Origin: Acinetobacter sp.
GTDB taxonomy: Bacteria; Pseudomonadota; Gammaproteobacteria; Pseudomonadales; Moraxellaceae
Direction: 5' to 3'
Assembly: GCA_030152275.1 (NCBI GenBank)
Contig: JASLHF010000169.1
Span: 1 to 11,016 of the forward strand
DNA length: 11,016 nt
The notes under the pieces are model-generated. The model saw only the letters and a list, made by a program, of their open reading frames with translations, did not search any database and was not told the DNA's origin. Positions 1-6,096 of this stretch are shown here, piece by piece. The number at the start of each line of letters is the position of its first letter. The first letter of the stretch is position 1. Both the position numbers and the translations under genes were made by a program.

Positions 1-1
1 A

Positions 2-367
2 GATATTAAACCATCTCATACCATGCAGGCAGCAATGGAAGAACAGGCCGCAGCAGAGCGTCAGCGCCGCGCAACTGTCACCAAAGCAGATGGTGAAAAA
101 CAGGCTGCTATTTTGGAGGCGGATGGCCGTTTGGAAGCATCGCGCCGTGATGCAGAAGCCCAAGTGGTGTTAGCGCAGGCCTCACAAAAAGCCATTGAGC
201 TGGTGACTTCAGCGATAGGCGATAAAGAAATTCCGGTGGCGTACCTGCTGGGGGAACAGTACGTAAAAGCCATGCAGGATATGGCGAAATCGAATAATGC
301 TAAAACCGTCGTACTGCCGGCCGATCTGATGAACACTATTCGCGGCGTAATGGGCCGCAGCAGCTAA
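2..367 (+). CDS. SPFH/Band 7 (QmcA/stomatin-like) protein, C-terminal fragment
   Basis: This is the 3' end of a gene that begins outside the window; the reading frame is open from base 2 and ends at TAA 365-367. The visible 121 residues start with DIKP, close to the (I)RD(I/V)RPP motif at the end of the SPFH core in QmcA/HflC-like proteins. A long alanine-, glutamate- and lysine-rich helix follows (AERQRR, ADGEKQAAILEADGRLEA), the coiled coil typical of prohibitin/stomatin oligomers. The tail, with YLLGEQYVKAMQDMA and KTVVLPADLM, resembles the E. coli QmcA C-terminus. Such proteins are membrane-anchored scaffolds that form microdomain or ring assemblies and may influence membrane proteases. 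The partner NfeD-type gene is not downstream; if present it lies upstream, outside the window. The family is firm; the exact orthologue is not, because the N-terminal half is missing. Confidence 0.85.
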   Translation, partial: DIKPSHTMQAAMEEQAAAERQRRATVTKADGEKQAAILEADGRLEASRRDAEAQVVLAQASQKAIELVTSAIGDKEIPVAYLLGEQYVKAMQDMAKSNNAKTVVLPADLMNTIRGVMGRSS

Positions 368-385
368 AATTCTATATTTTCAAAT

Positions 386-415
386 AAATAGGCAGCATAA
401 ATGCTGCCTATTTTT
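386..415 (+). terminator. Intrinsic terminator of the SPFH gene
   Basis: A perfect 12-bp stem (386-397 pairing with 402-413, core GGCAGCA/TGCTGCC) with a 4-nt TAAA loop runs into a T-rich tract. It begins 18 bases after the SPFH stop codon and separates that gene from putP. Confidence 0.9.
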
Positions 416-445
416 ATTTCCGATGCGAAAATATCAGCAGAGTTT

Positions 446-468
446 GTGAAATTATGGTTAAATTTCAC
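446..468. promoter_or_regulatory. Candidate operator: inverted repeat upstream of putP
   Basis: GTGAAATT at 446-453 and AATTTCAC at 461-468 form a perfect 8-bp inverted repeat with a 7-base spacer, 114 bases before the putP start. There is no T tract, so it is not a terminator. Its position suggests a binding site for a dimeric regulator of putP. This is inference from symmetry and position only; the regulator is unknown. Confidence 0.35.
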
Positions 469-582
469 GTTATTTTTTGAAATTTTTTGAATCGGCAGCG
501 GGGGAAATGATTTTTGCCTTGCGGTGTATCCTATTGCCTTTTCATATTTCGCTCTGCTGTGCAACTCAAAAACGGATATCGT

Positions 583-2073
583 ATGAGCTCCCTAAATCCA
601 ACCCTAATCACGTTTCTTTTCTATATTGTCGCGATGGTCGTCATAGGCTTAATTGCTTACCGGGCGACCAGCAACTTTTCAGATTACATTTTAGGGGGCC
701 GCCGTTTAGGAAGTTTTGTTACTGCGCTTTCTGCTGGCGCCTCTGATATGAGCGGCTGGCTGCTGATGGGTTTACCCGGCGCGATTTATCTGTCTGGCCT
801 GTCTGAAATGTGGATTGCCATTGGCCTAATTATTGGCGCGTGGTTAAACTGGCTGCTGGTGGCTGGCCGCCTGCGTGTGCATACCGAAGTCCAAAACAAT
901 GCCCTAACCCTGCCGGATTATTTTTCCAACCGCTTTAATGATCAGAAGAAAATCCTGCGTATTGTTTCAGCTTTTGTCATTTTAATTTTCTTTGCCATCT
1001 ATTGCGCATCCGGCATGGTGGCTGGCGCACGCCTGTTTGAAAGCATGTTCGGCTTATCTTACAGCACTGCATTGTGGATCAGCGCGATTGCCACAGTCAG
1101 CTATGTATTCATTGGCGGCTTTTTAGCCGTCAGCTGGACAGATACGATTCAGGCCGGCTTTATGATTTTTGCGCTGCTGCTAACGCCAATTGTGGTGATC
1201 TTATCATTCTCGGATTTAAGCCAAATTACCGTTGCACTGGATGCTGCCCGTCCGCATGCGATGGATGTATTTGGCAATTTAAGCTTTATTGCTATTTTGT
1301 CGCTGTTGGCGTGGGGCTTAGGCTATTTTGGCCAGCCGCATATTTTAGTGCGCTTTATGGCAGCAGATTCTGTTAAATCGATTCCGAATGCGCGCCGTAT
1401 CGGCATGACCTGGATGACACTGTGCCTTGGCGGCGCGGTGGCAGCAGGCTTCTTCGGCATTGCTTATTTCCAGCAAAATCCAGAACTGGCCGCTGTTGTT
1501 AATGCCAATCCTGAAACTGTTTTTATGGAATTAACCAAAATTCTGTTCAACCCTTGGGTGGCCGGCATTGTTTTGGCGGCTATTTTAGCAGCCATTATGA
1601 GTACACTCAGCTGCCAGCTTCTGGTCTGCTCAAGCACCTTGACTGAAGATTTTTATAAATCGTTCCTGCGTAAAAATGCCTCTCAAAAAGAATTAGTGTG
1701 GGTCGGCCGCTTAATGGTTCTGGCGATTGCCCTGCTTGCGATCTTCATGGCCGGCAACCCAGATTCGAAGGTACTGGGCTTGGTGGCTTATGCATGGGCC
1801 GGTTTTGGCGCTGCTTTTGGACCGCTGATCATCCTGTCTCTGTTCTGGAAACGCATGACCTTAAATGGCGCGCTGGCCGGCATGATTGTGGGTGCAGTGA
1901 TGGTGATTCTATGGAAAAATGTCTGGGGCTCTACCGGTGTCTATGAAATTATTCCGGGCTTTATTTGTTCAATGGCCGCAATTGTTATTGTCAGCCTGAT
2001 GGGCAAAGCGCCAGGTAAAGAAATTACTGACCGCTTTGAAGAAGCCGACCGCATTTACCGCGAAAGCAAGTGA
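583..2073 (+). CDS. putP: Sodium/proline symporter PutP
   Basis: Encodes a 496-residue inner-membrane Na+/L-proline symporter of the sodium:solute symporter (SSS) family, which imports proline as carbon and nitrogen source or osmolyte. The protein is hydrophobic throughout and follows E. coli PutP (502 aa) closely: NFSDYILGGRRLG, ALSAGASDMSGWLLMGLPGA, VHTEVQNNALTLPDYF, WGLGYFGQPHILVRFMAADS, STLSCQLLVCSS and YAWAGFGAAFGP. Asp55, required for Na+ in E. coli PutP, and Ser57 fall at the same residue numbers when ATG 583 is the start. The frame is open upstream to another ATG at 514, but the extra 23 residues match nothing in PutP. The ribosome binding site is weak (GGA at 574-576, six bases before ATG). 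putA is not in the window. The gene stands alone, with terminators on both sides. Confidence 0.97.
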   Translation: MSSLNPTLITFLFYIVAMVVIGLIAYRATSNFSDYILGGRRLGSFVTALSAGASDMSGWLLMGLPGAIYLSGLSEMWIAIGLIIGAWLNWLLVAGRLRVHTEVQNNALTLPDYFSNRFNDQKKILRIVSAFVILIFFAIYCASGMVAGARLFESMFGLSYSTALWISAIATVSYVFIGGFLAVSWTDTIQAGFMIFALLLTPIVVILSFSDLSQITVALDAARPHAMDVFGNLSFIAILSLLAWGLGYFGQPHILVRFMAADSVKSIPNARRIGMTWMTLCLGGAVAAGFFGIAYFQQNPELAAVVNANPETVFMELTKILFNPWVAGIVLAAILAAIMSTLSCQLLVCSSTLTEDFYKSFLRKNASQKELVWVGRLMVLAIALLAIFMAGNPDSKVLGLVAYAWAGFGAAFGPLIILSLFWKRMTLNGALAGMIVGAVMVILWKNVWGSTGVYEIIPGFICSMAAIVIVSLMGKAPGKEITDRFEEADRIYRESK

Positions 2074-2088
2074 TTTAAGCTTAAATCA
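2071..2088. repeat. 18-bp perfect palindrome overlapping the putP stop codon
   Basis: TGATTTAAGCTTAAATCA is its own reverse complement and begins with the TGA stop of putP. It lies about 20 bases before the terminator hairpin. In RNA it could form a 7-bp stem with a 4-nt loop. Function unknown; it may help 3'-end stability or be chance. Confidence 0.5.
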
Positions 2089-2105
2089 GGCTATTCAAAC
2101 TAAAT

Positions 2106-2137
2106 AAAAAAAGAGGACCTCATGTCCTCTTTTTTTT
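2106..2137. terminator. Bidirectional intrinsic terminator between putP and ispA
   Basis: A run of A leads into GAGGAC, a short CTCAT loop, then GTCCTC and a T run; 2106-2118 pairs with 2124-2136. The A and T flanks give a U tract on either strand, so it can end putP on the plus strand and stop ispA read-through on the minus strand. The ispA stop lies about 170 bases away. Confidence 0.9.
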
Positions 2138-2303
2138 GCAATGAATTTTATTTGCGCTTTAACGCCTTAAGCATTCTTTGACGGTTTAAGCTCCGCCTAA
2201 AACGCCGCATTAAATTTTGAAAGCTAAATGCTGTATATCTTAAAAAAACCGTATCTTACAAATACTGCCTTTAAAACAGTAACGCCATTCAGCGCATCAA
2301 TGC

Positions 2304-3212
2304 CTAACTTTTTCGTGACAGCAGGAACTGAGTAATGCGGATAAGCTCTTCAGCATCTGCGCCAAAAAAATCCAGCGCCTGCATGGCCTGATTATGCAGC
2401 GTTTGCGCATAGACTTTGGCGCTCTCTAGCCCCATTAGTGCAGGATAAGTCGATTTTTCCGCCTGCAGATCTTTGCCTGCTGTTTTTCCCAAAACCTCAG
2501 TATCCGCGACAATATCTAAAATATCATCCTGTACTTGAAAAGCTAAACCTATGGCCTGTCCATATTCACGCAGTTTTGGAATGGCGCCGTCACGGCCATC
2601 AAATAAAGTCACCGCCGCCATCATAACGGCAGCCGTAATCAATGCGCCGGTTTTATTGCGGTGAATATTCTCTAGCGCTTCCTGTGAAATGCTTTTACCT
2701 TCAGCCTGCAAATCCAGCACCTGTCCATTCACCATTTTTGAAGAGGCCGTGGCAAGAATCTGCATTTGCTTCAGCACAACTGCGGCATCGACCGCCGGCC
2801 CAGTGTCAAACAAACGGCTGCCCAGCACTTCAAAAGCCATCGACTGCAATATGTCACCGGCAAGCAATGCCGTATCTTCTCCAAAAGCCGCATGACAAGT
2901 CGGCTGGCCGCGGCGCAGCAGATCATTGTCCATACACGGCAAGTCATCGTGCGCCAACGAATAGCAATGAATGAATTCAATCGCAACAGCTGCGCGGCGT
3001 ACTGCGGCCATATTGGTATTTGACTTTAAAGCGCCAGCCGCATAGCACAGCGCCGGACGCACGCGCTTGCCGCCCAGCATCACCGCATGATGTACCGCGC
3101 CTTTTAACGGTTCAGGAATAGCAAACGCATCTAAAGCCGTTAATAAATCATCATGAATACGCTGCTGCGCTTGCTGTAATGCATTTGCTGACATATCGGT
3201 AAGTGCTGACAC
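2304..3212 (-). CDS. ispA: (2E,6E)-farnesyl diphosphate synthase (polyprenyl synthetase) IspA
   Basis: A 302-residue cytosolic trans-prenyltransferase that condenses IPP with DMAPP and GPP to farnesyl diphosphate, the precursor of quinone side chains and undecaprenyl phosphate. Key motifs are GGKRVRP (47-53, substrate-binding), the first Asp-rich motif DDLPCMDND (89-97) with the two-residue insert of bacterial FPP synthases, the NKTG segment (186-189), and the second Asp-rich motif DDILD (229-233) followed by GKTAGKD. Length matches E. coli IspA (299 aa). The chosen start is GTG at 3212, because GAGG (CCTC at 3218-3221 on the plus strand) sits five bases upstream. ATG at 3194 is in frame but has no ribosome binding site. 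The usual neighbours xseB and dxs are absent. The chain length made (C15, not C20) is inferred from the motif pattern. Confidence 0.95.
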   Translation of the reverse strand: MSALTDMSANALQQAQQRIHDDLLTALDAFAIPEPLKGAVHHAVMLGGKRVRPALCYAAGALKSNTNMAAVRRAAVAIEFIHCYSLAHDDLPCMDNDLLRRGQPTCHAAFGEDTALLAGDILQSMAFEVLGSRLFDTGPAVDAAVVLKQMQILATASSKMVNGQVLDLQAEGKSISQEALENIHRNKTGALITAAVMMAAVTLFDGRDGAIPKLREYGQAIGLAFQVQDDILDIVADTEVLGKTAGKDLQAEKSTYPALMGLESAKVYAQTLHNQAMQALDFFGADAEELIRITQFLLSRKS

Positions 3213-3281
3213 ATTCGCCTCGAAAAAACAGTCGGAATTAATCTTATATGGGACGCAGTGTGCTTCCTTATAAGCCTCACT

Positions 3282-3325
3282 GCAGGCATTACCTGCTTGC
3301 TGGCATCATACTGCTTTCTGCCAGC
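3282..3325 (-). promoter_or_regulatory. Two adjacent hairpins in the ispA upstream region
   Basis: GCTGGCA at 3299-3305 pairs with TGCCAGC at 3319-3325 (7 bp, 13-nt loop), and GCAGG at 3282-3286 pairs with CCTGC at 3292-3296 (5-nt loop). Neither has a T tract on the minus strand, so neither is a convincing terminator for the diguanylate cyclase gene. They could structure the ispA 5' leader, with the small ORF ending in the first loop. The role is inferred. Confidence 0.3.
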
Positions 3326-3365
3326 TTTCTCTATGCTCAATGCTTAAATTCGCGCTTGGTTTCAT
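3306..3365 (-). CDS. Possible 19-codon leader ORF upstream of ispA
   Basis: ATG at 3363-3365 on the minus strand is preceded by AGGGGGA (TCCCCCT at 3371-3377 on the plus strand) about six bases upstream, one of the best ribosome binding sites in the window. The frame encodes MKPSANLSIEHRESWQKAV and stops at TGA 3306-3308, inside the loop of a hairpin. It lies between the diguanylate cyclase stop (3396) and ispA (3212). I do not recognise the peptide. It may be a leader peptide, a small protein or chance; the case rests on the ribosome binding site and its position before ispA. Confidence 0.25.
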   Translation of the reverse strand: MKPSANLSIEHRESWQKAV

Positions 3366-3395
3366 CCTGTTCCCCCTAAATAGCCTTAAAGTTAT

Positions 3396-4433
3396 TCACA
3401 TGGGGACAGCGCTGCTGTAAGGCTTAACCTCAGTTGCTGTATAATAAAACACCTGATTTTTTTGCCGGCCTTTAGCGCCATATAGTGCCTGATCCGCCTG
3501 CTCAATCAAATATTCAAAATCTTCAGCCTGCGTGCAATGCGCTACCCCGCAAGACAGCGAAATATTCATGCCATTGCTTTGCCAAAGCTTAGCGCTTTGC
3601 TCAATATGCCTTCTGCACTGCTCCAGCAGGCTGCACGCCTCATGCAGCGTGTAATCTGCCAGCAAAATGACAAACTCATCGCCGCCATAACGGTAAATCC
3701 GCTGCTGAAGCGCTGCTGGCAGCAAGCTCTGCAAATCCGAACTCAGGCGCTGCAGTACACGGTCGCCCGCATTGTGGCCAAAACAGTCATTAATCATTTT
3801 AAAATTATCTATATCGATCAGCGCCAAACACAGCTGCGCGGTATCGCCCTGCTTCATATCTGCACGGTATTGTTTAAAATGAAAATCAAAACTGCGCCGG
3901 TTCAGCACTTTGGACAAATGATCATAATCGCTCAGCCTTTTCAGCGTCATATTGCACTGACGCAAACTTTGAGACTCCTGCTTTAAACGGGTAATTTCTG
4001 TCGAGCATACCCAGACATATCTCAACTGGGTGTCGTGATCAAAGATAGGCCTCACATTTAGCCAAAAGTATTTATCCTCCAGCTGGAATTCCAAATGATC
4101 TGCCACGCCCTGTTGTTGAACTTGCTCCACAATTCCAGCATAAACATCTGCAGAATGCGCGCAAACCTGCGCAATCAGCTTATGCGTAAGCGCATCTGGC
4201 TGAGCATCATAATGCGCCGCAAACTGCGCATTGGCATGAATAATTTCCCCCGCAGGCGACAGCAGCACCGAAGACATCGGAAGCAAATCAATCACTTCTT
4301 TAGAAGGCATGTTTGGCAGCGTTTTTTTCATTTCCCGCACAATCTCAATTGGTTTTTTCAAGGTATAGCTACGCGAAATGCTATCAAAATAATAAAAGTT
4401 AAAATCACAGTATATTTCTAATGTTTTCTGCAT
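3396..4433 (-). CDS. PAS-GGDEF diguanylate cyclase
   Basis: A predicted 345-residue enzyme that makes cyclic di-GMP from two GTP. It has no clear membrane helix, so it is probably cytosolic. Residues about 50-150 resemble a PAS sensor (LLSPAGEIIHANAQFAAHYD near the start, FWLNVRPI and VWVCSTEITRLK near the end). A short helical linker follows, then the GGDEF domain from about 165. The catalytic features are intact: DIDNFKMIND (207-216, metal-binding Asp), FGHNAGD (218-224) and RYGGDEF (248-254). The RxxD inhibitory site, expected just before the active-site loop, is LQQR (242-245), so product inhibition through that site is unlikely. The start is uncertain: ATG 4433 gives the full length but has a weak ribosome binding site; ATG 4331 would remove an AT-rich 34-codon stretch with no known domain. 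The PAS ligand is unknown. No EAL domain is fused. Confidence 0.9.
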   Translation of the reverse strand: MQKTLEIYCDFNFYYFDSISRSYTLKKPIEIVREMKKTLPNMPSKEVIDLLPMSSVLLSPAGEIIHANAQFAAHYDAQPDALTHKLIAQVCAHSADVYAGIVEQVQQQGVADHLEFQLEDKYFWLNVRPIFDHDTQLRYVWVCSTEITRLKQESQSLRQCNMTLKRLSDYDHLSKVLNRRSFDFHFKQYRADMKQGDTAQLCLALIDIDNFKMINDCFGHNAGDRVLQRLSSDLQSLLPAALQQRIYRYGGDEFVILLADYTLHEACSLLEQCRRHIEQSAKLWQSNGMNISLSCGVAHCTQAEDFEYLIEQADQALYGAKGRQKNQVFYYTATEVKPYSSAVPM

Positions 4434-4517
4434 ACTTTATCTTATTTTAATATTTATAATTTTATGCAAAGCTTATCTAAATTAATGATTAAGAATTAAA
4501 TTGCGTTTAATTCAGGC

Positions 4518-4549
4518 AAAAAAAAAGCCTCATTCAATGAGGCTTTTTT
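4518..4549 (-). terminator. Intrinsic terminator of prpF
   Basis: GCCTCAT and ATGAGGC form a 7-bp core with a 3-nt loop. Flanking A and T runs extend the pairing to 13 bp (4521-4533 with 4537-4549). On the minus strand a nine-base U tract (4518-4526) follows the stem, 22 bases after the prpF stop. It isolates prpF from the diguanylate cyclase gene, which therefore needs its own promoter in the AT-rich 4434-4517 stretch. Confidence 0.9.
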
Positions 4550-4571
4550 GCGCTTTCTTTAAAAATTTAGC

Positions 4572-5771
4572 TTAAGGCTTCACATCTAGCGTATCTGCTG
4601 GAACCCGTACCCAGCCTTCCATCAGCACCCGGGCGCTGCGGCTCATGACCGCTTTTTTCACCGCCCATTGACCTTCTTCCAAAACAGCCTGCGCACCAAC
4701 CCGCAGCGTGCCAGAGGGATGGCCAAAACGCACTGCTTCACGCTCACCGCCGCCAGCTGCCAAATTCACCAAGGTTCCCGGAACTGCAGCGGCTGTGCCA
4801 ATTGCAACAGCTGCCGTACCCATCATTGCATGATGCAGCTTGCCCATAGACAGCGCGCGTACCAATAAATCGGTATCCTGTTCAGCAATTGCTTTGCCGC
4901 TAGAAGATATATATGCCTTAGGTTTGGAAACAAAAGCAATTTTAGGTGTGTGCTGGCGTGTTTTCGCTTCAGCCAAATCCTGAATTAAGCCCATTTGCTT
5001 TGCGCCATAAGCACGAATTTTTTCAAACCGCGCAAGCGCTTTCGCATCGCCATTAATTGCATCTTGCAATTCTGTTCCTTCATAACCAATGTCTTCAGCA
5101 TTCAGGAAAATGGTTGGAATACCTGCATTAATGAAAGTTGCAGCAAAGCTGCCTTCATCCGGAACAGTCAAGGTATCGACAACATTACCTGTTGGGAACA
5201 TTGCGCCGCCGTCTTCACCATCATCAGCTGGATCTAAAAATTCAATTTGCACTTCAGCGGCTGGAAAGGTCACGCCGTCCAGTTCAAAGTCGCCAATTTC
5301 CTGAACTTGGCCATTGAACATGGGTACATGCGCAATAATGGTCTTTTCAATATTGGCCTGCCAAATATGCACGGTGCAAATGCCGTTTTCCGGAATTTTC
5401 TGCGCATCAATTAAACCATTGCTAATTGCAAAAGCGCCGACAGCAGCAGTTAAATTGCCGCAGTTGCCGCTCCAATCAACAAATGCGCTGTCAATGGACA
5501 CTTGGCCAAACAAATAGTCCACATCATGATGCGGCTTTGCGCTGCGCGCTAAAATTACTGTTTTACTGGTGCTGGAACTGGCACCGCCCATACCGTCAAT
5601 TTGCTTGCCATAAGGATCTGGACTGCCAATCACGCGCAATAAAAGCTGATCACGCGCTGGCCCTGGAGTTTGTGCCTCAACAGGCAAATCATCCAGCTTA
5701 AAGAATACGCCTTTGCTGGTACCGCCACGCATATAAGTTGCTGGAATTCTCATTTGAGGTGCAAACGGCAT
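4572..5771 (-). CDS. prpF: 2-methylaconitate cis-trans isomerase PrpF
   Basis: A 399-residue cytosolic isomerase with the diaminopimelate-epimerase-like fold. In the AcnD-dependent methylcitrate cycle for propionyl-CoA it converts the 2-methylaconitate isomer made by AcnD into the one used by aconitase. The N-terminus IPATYMRGGTSKGVFF is diagnostic. Lys70 (in SSSTSKT) and Cys104 (in SGNCGNL) sit a constant three residues before Lys73 and Cys107, reported as important in Shewanella oneidensis PrpF. Other conserved stretches are IDGMGGASSSTSK, MFPTGN and GTAAAVPGT. The start is ATG 5771, because GGAAGGA (TCCTTCC at 5779-5785 on the plus strand) lies seven bases upstream; the frame stays open to 5849 but the extra residues are not PrpF-like. 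It is a single-gene unit with no acnD, prpC or prpB nearby. A related tautomerase role, as in GalD-type 4-oxalomesaconate tautomerases, is a less likely alternative. Confidence 0.93.
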   Translation of the reverse strand: MPFAPQMRIPATYMRGGTSKGVFFKLDDLPVEAQTPGPARDQLLLRVIGSPDPYGKQIDGMGGASSSTSKTVILARSAKPHHDVDYLFGQVSIDSAFVDWSGNCGNLTAAVGAFAISNGLIDAQKIPENGICTVHIWQANIEKTIIAHVPMFNGQVQEIGDFELDGVTFPAAEVQIEFLDPADDGEDGGAMFPTGNVVDTLTVPDEGSFAATFINAGIPTIFLNAEDIGYEGTELQDAINGDAKALARFEKIRAYGAKQMGLIQDLAEAKTRQHTPKIAFVSKPKAYISSSGKAIAEQDTDLLVRALSMGKLHHAMMGTAAVAIGTAAAVPGTLVNLAAGGGEREAVRFGHPSGTLRVGAQAVLEEGQWAVKKAVMSRSARVLMEGWVRVPADTLDVKP

Positions 5772-5887
5772 TTTTGAATCCTTCCTATTTATCATTGTAT
5801 TGCGCCAATTCAAGGAATTTGGCATTTTTGCATCATACCTTTTTTTCAAGTTAATTTATCATTCACATGACTTAAGTATAAAAAAAC

Positions 5888-5913
5888 AGCATCCGCATAC
5901 AGTGCTTGATGCT
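5888..5913. promoter_or_regulatory. Candidate operator 1 in the prpF/aroP region
   Basis: AGCATC (5888-5893) and GATGCT (5908-5913) form an interrupted dyad, with an inner GCA (5895-5897) and TGC (5903-5905) pair. It lies just upstream of the possible prpF -10 on the minus strand, a plausible place for an activator or repressor site. Inferred from symmetry and position only. Confidence 0.3.
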
Positions 5914-5943
5914 AAACCAAACTGCATTTACAAATTTAATAAA

Positions 5944-5961
5944 ATTAATCTATTGATTAAT
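5944..5961. promoter_or_regulatory. Candidate operator 2 in the prpF/aroP region
   Basis: ATTAATC (5944-5950), TATT, then GATTAAT (5955-5961) is a perfect 7-bp inverted repeat with a 4-base spacer. Its size and AT-rich arms are compatible with LysR- or MarR-type sites, but the surrounding DNA is so AT-rich that chance symmetry is possible. It lies 136 bases before the aroP start. Confidence 0.3.
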
Positions 5962-6096
5962 ATATTTTTTATGAACATTTATTAATTTATTATATTTTAT
6001 AAATACTATAACAAAAATTCATATATTTTGAGCTACTAGGCTATTTCATTTCAATCTATTACAATTGTTCACTTACTCCATTGTCGGGCGAGTACT

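Larger units (their letters stand above)
5772..6096. promoter_or_regulatory. Divergent prpF/aroP intergenic region
   Basis: This 325-bp, very AT-rich stretch must hold the promoters of both divergent genes. On the minus strand, TATACT (AGTATA at 5875-5880 on the plus strand) is a possible -10 for prpF, but I see no convincing -35. Two inverted repeats, listed separately at 5888-5913 and 5944-5961, are the main structure. I see no protein-coding gene in it. Confidence 0.5.

Noticed and set aside
61..336. Antisense open frame across the SPFH gene
   Set aside because: Shadow of the real coding frame; no start signal or domain, and the sense frame clearly encodes the SPFH C-terminus.
514..582. 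N-terminal extension of PutP from ATG 514
   Set aside because: The extra 23 residues match nothing in PutP, while starting at 583 restores exact residue numbering with E. coli PutP (Asp55).
3140..3340. A 66-codon minus-strand frame overlapping the ispA start
   Set aside because: It begins at a TTG without a ribosome binding site, runs out of frame into ispA and has no recognisable domain; xseB, which can sit here, would look quite different.
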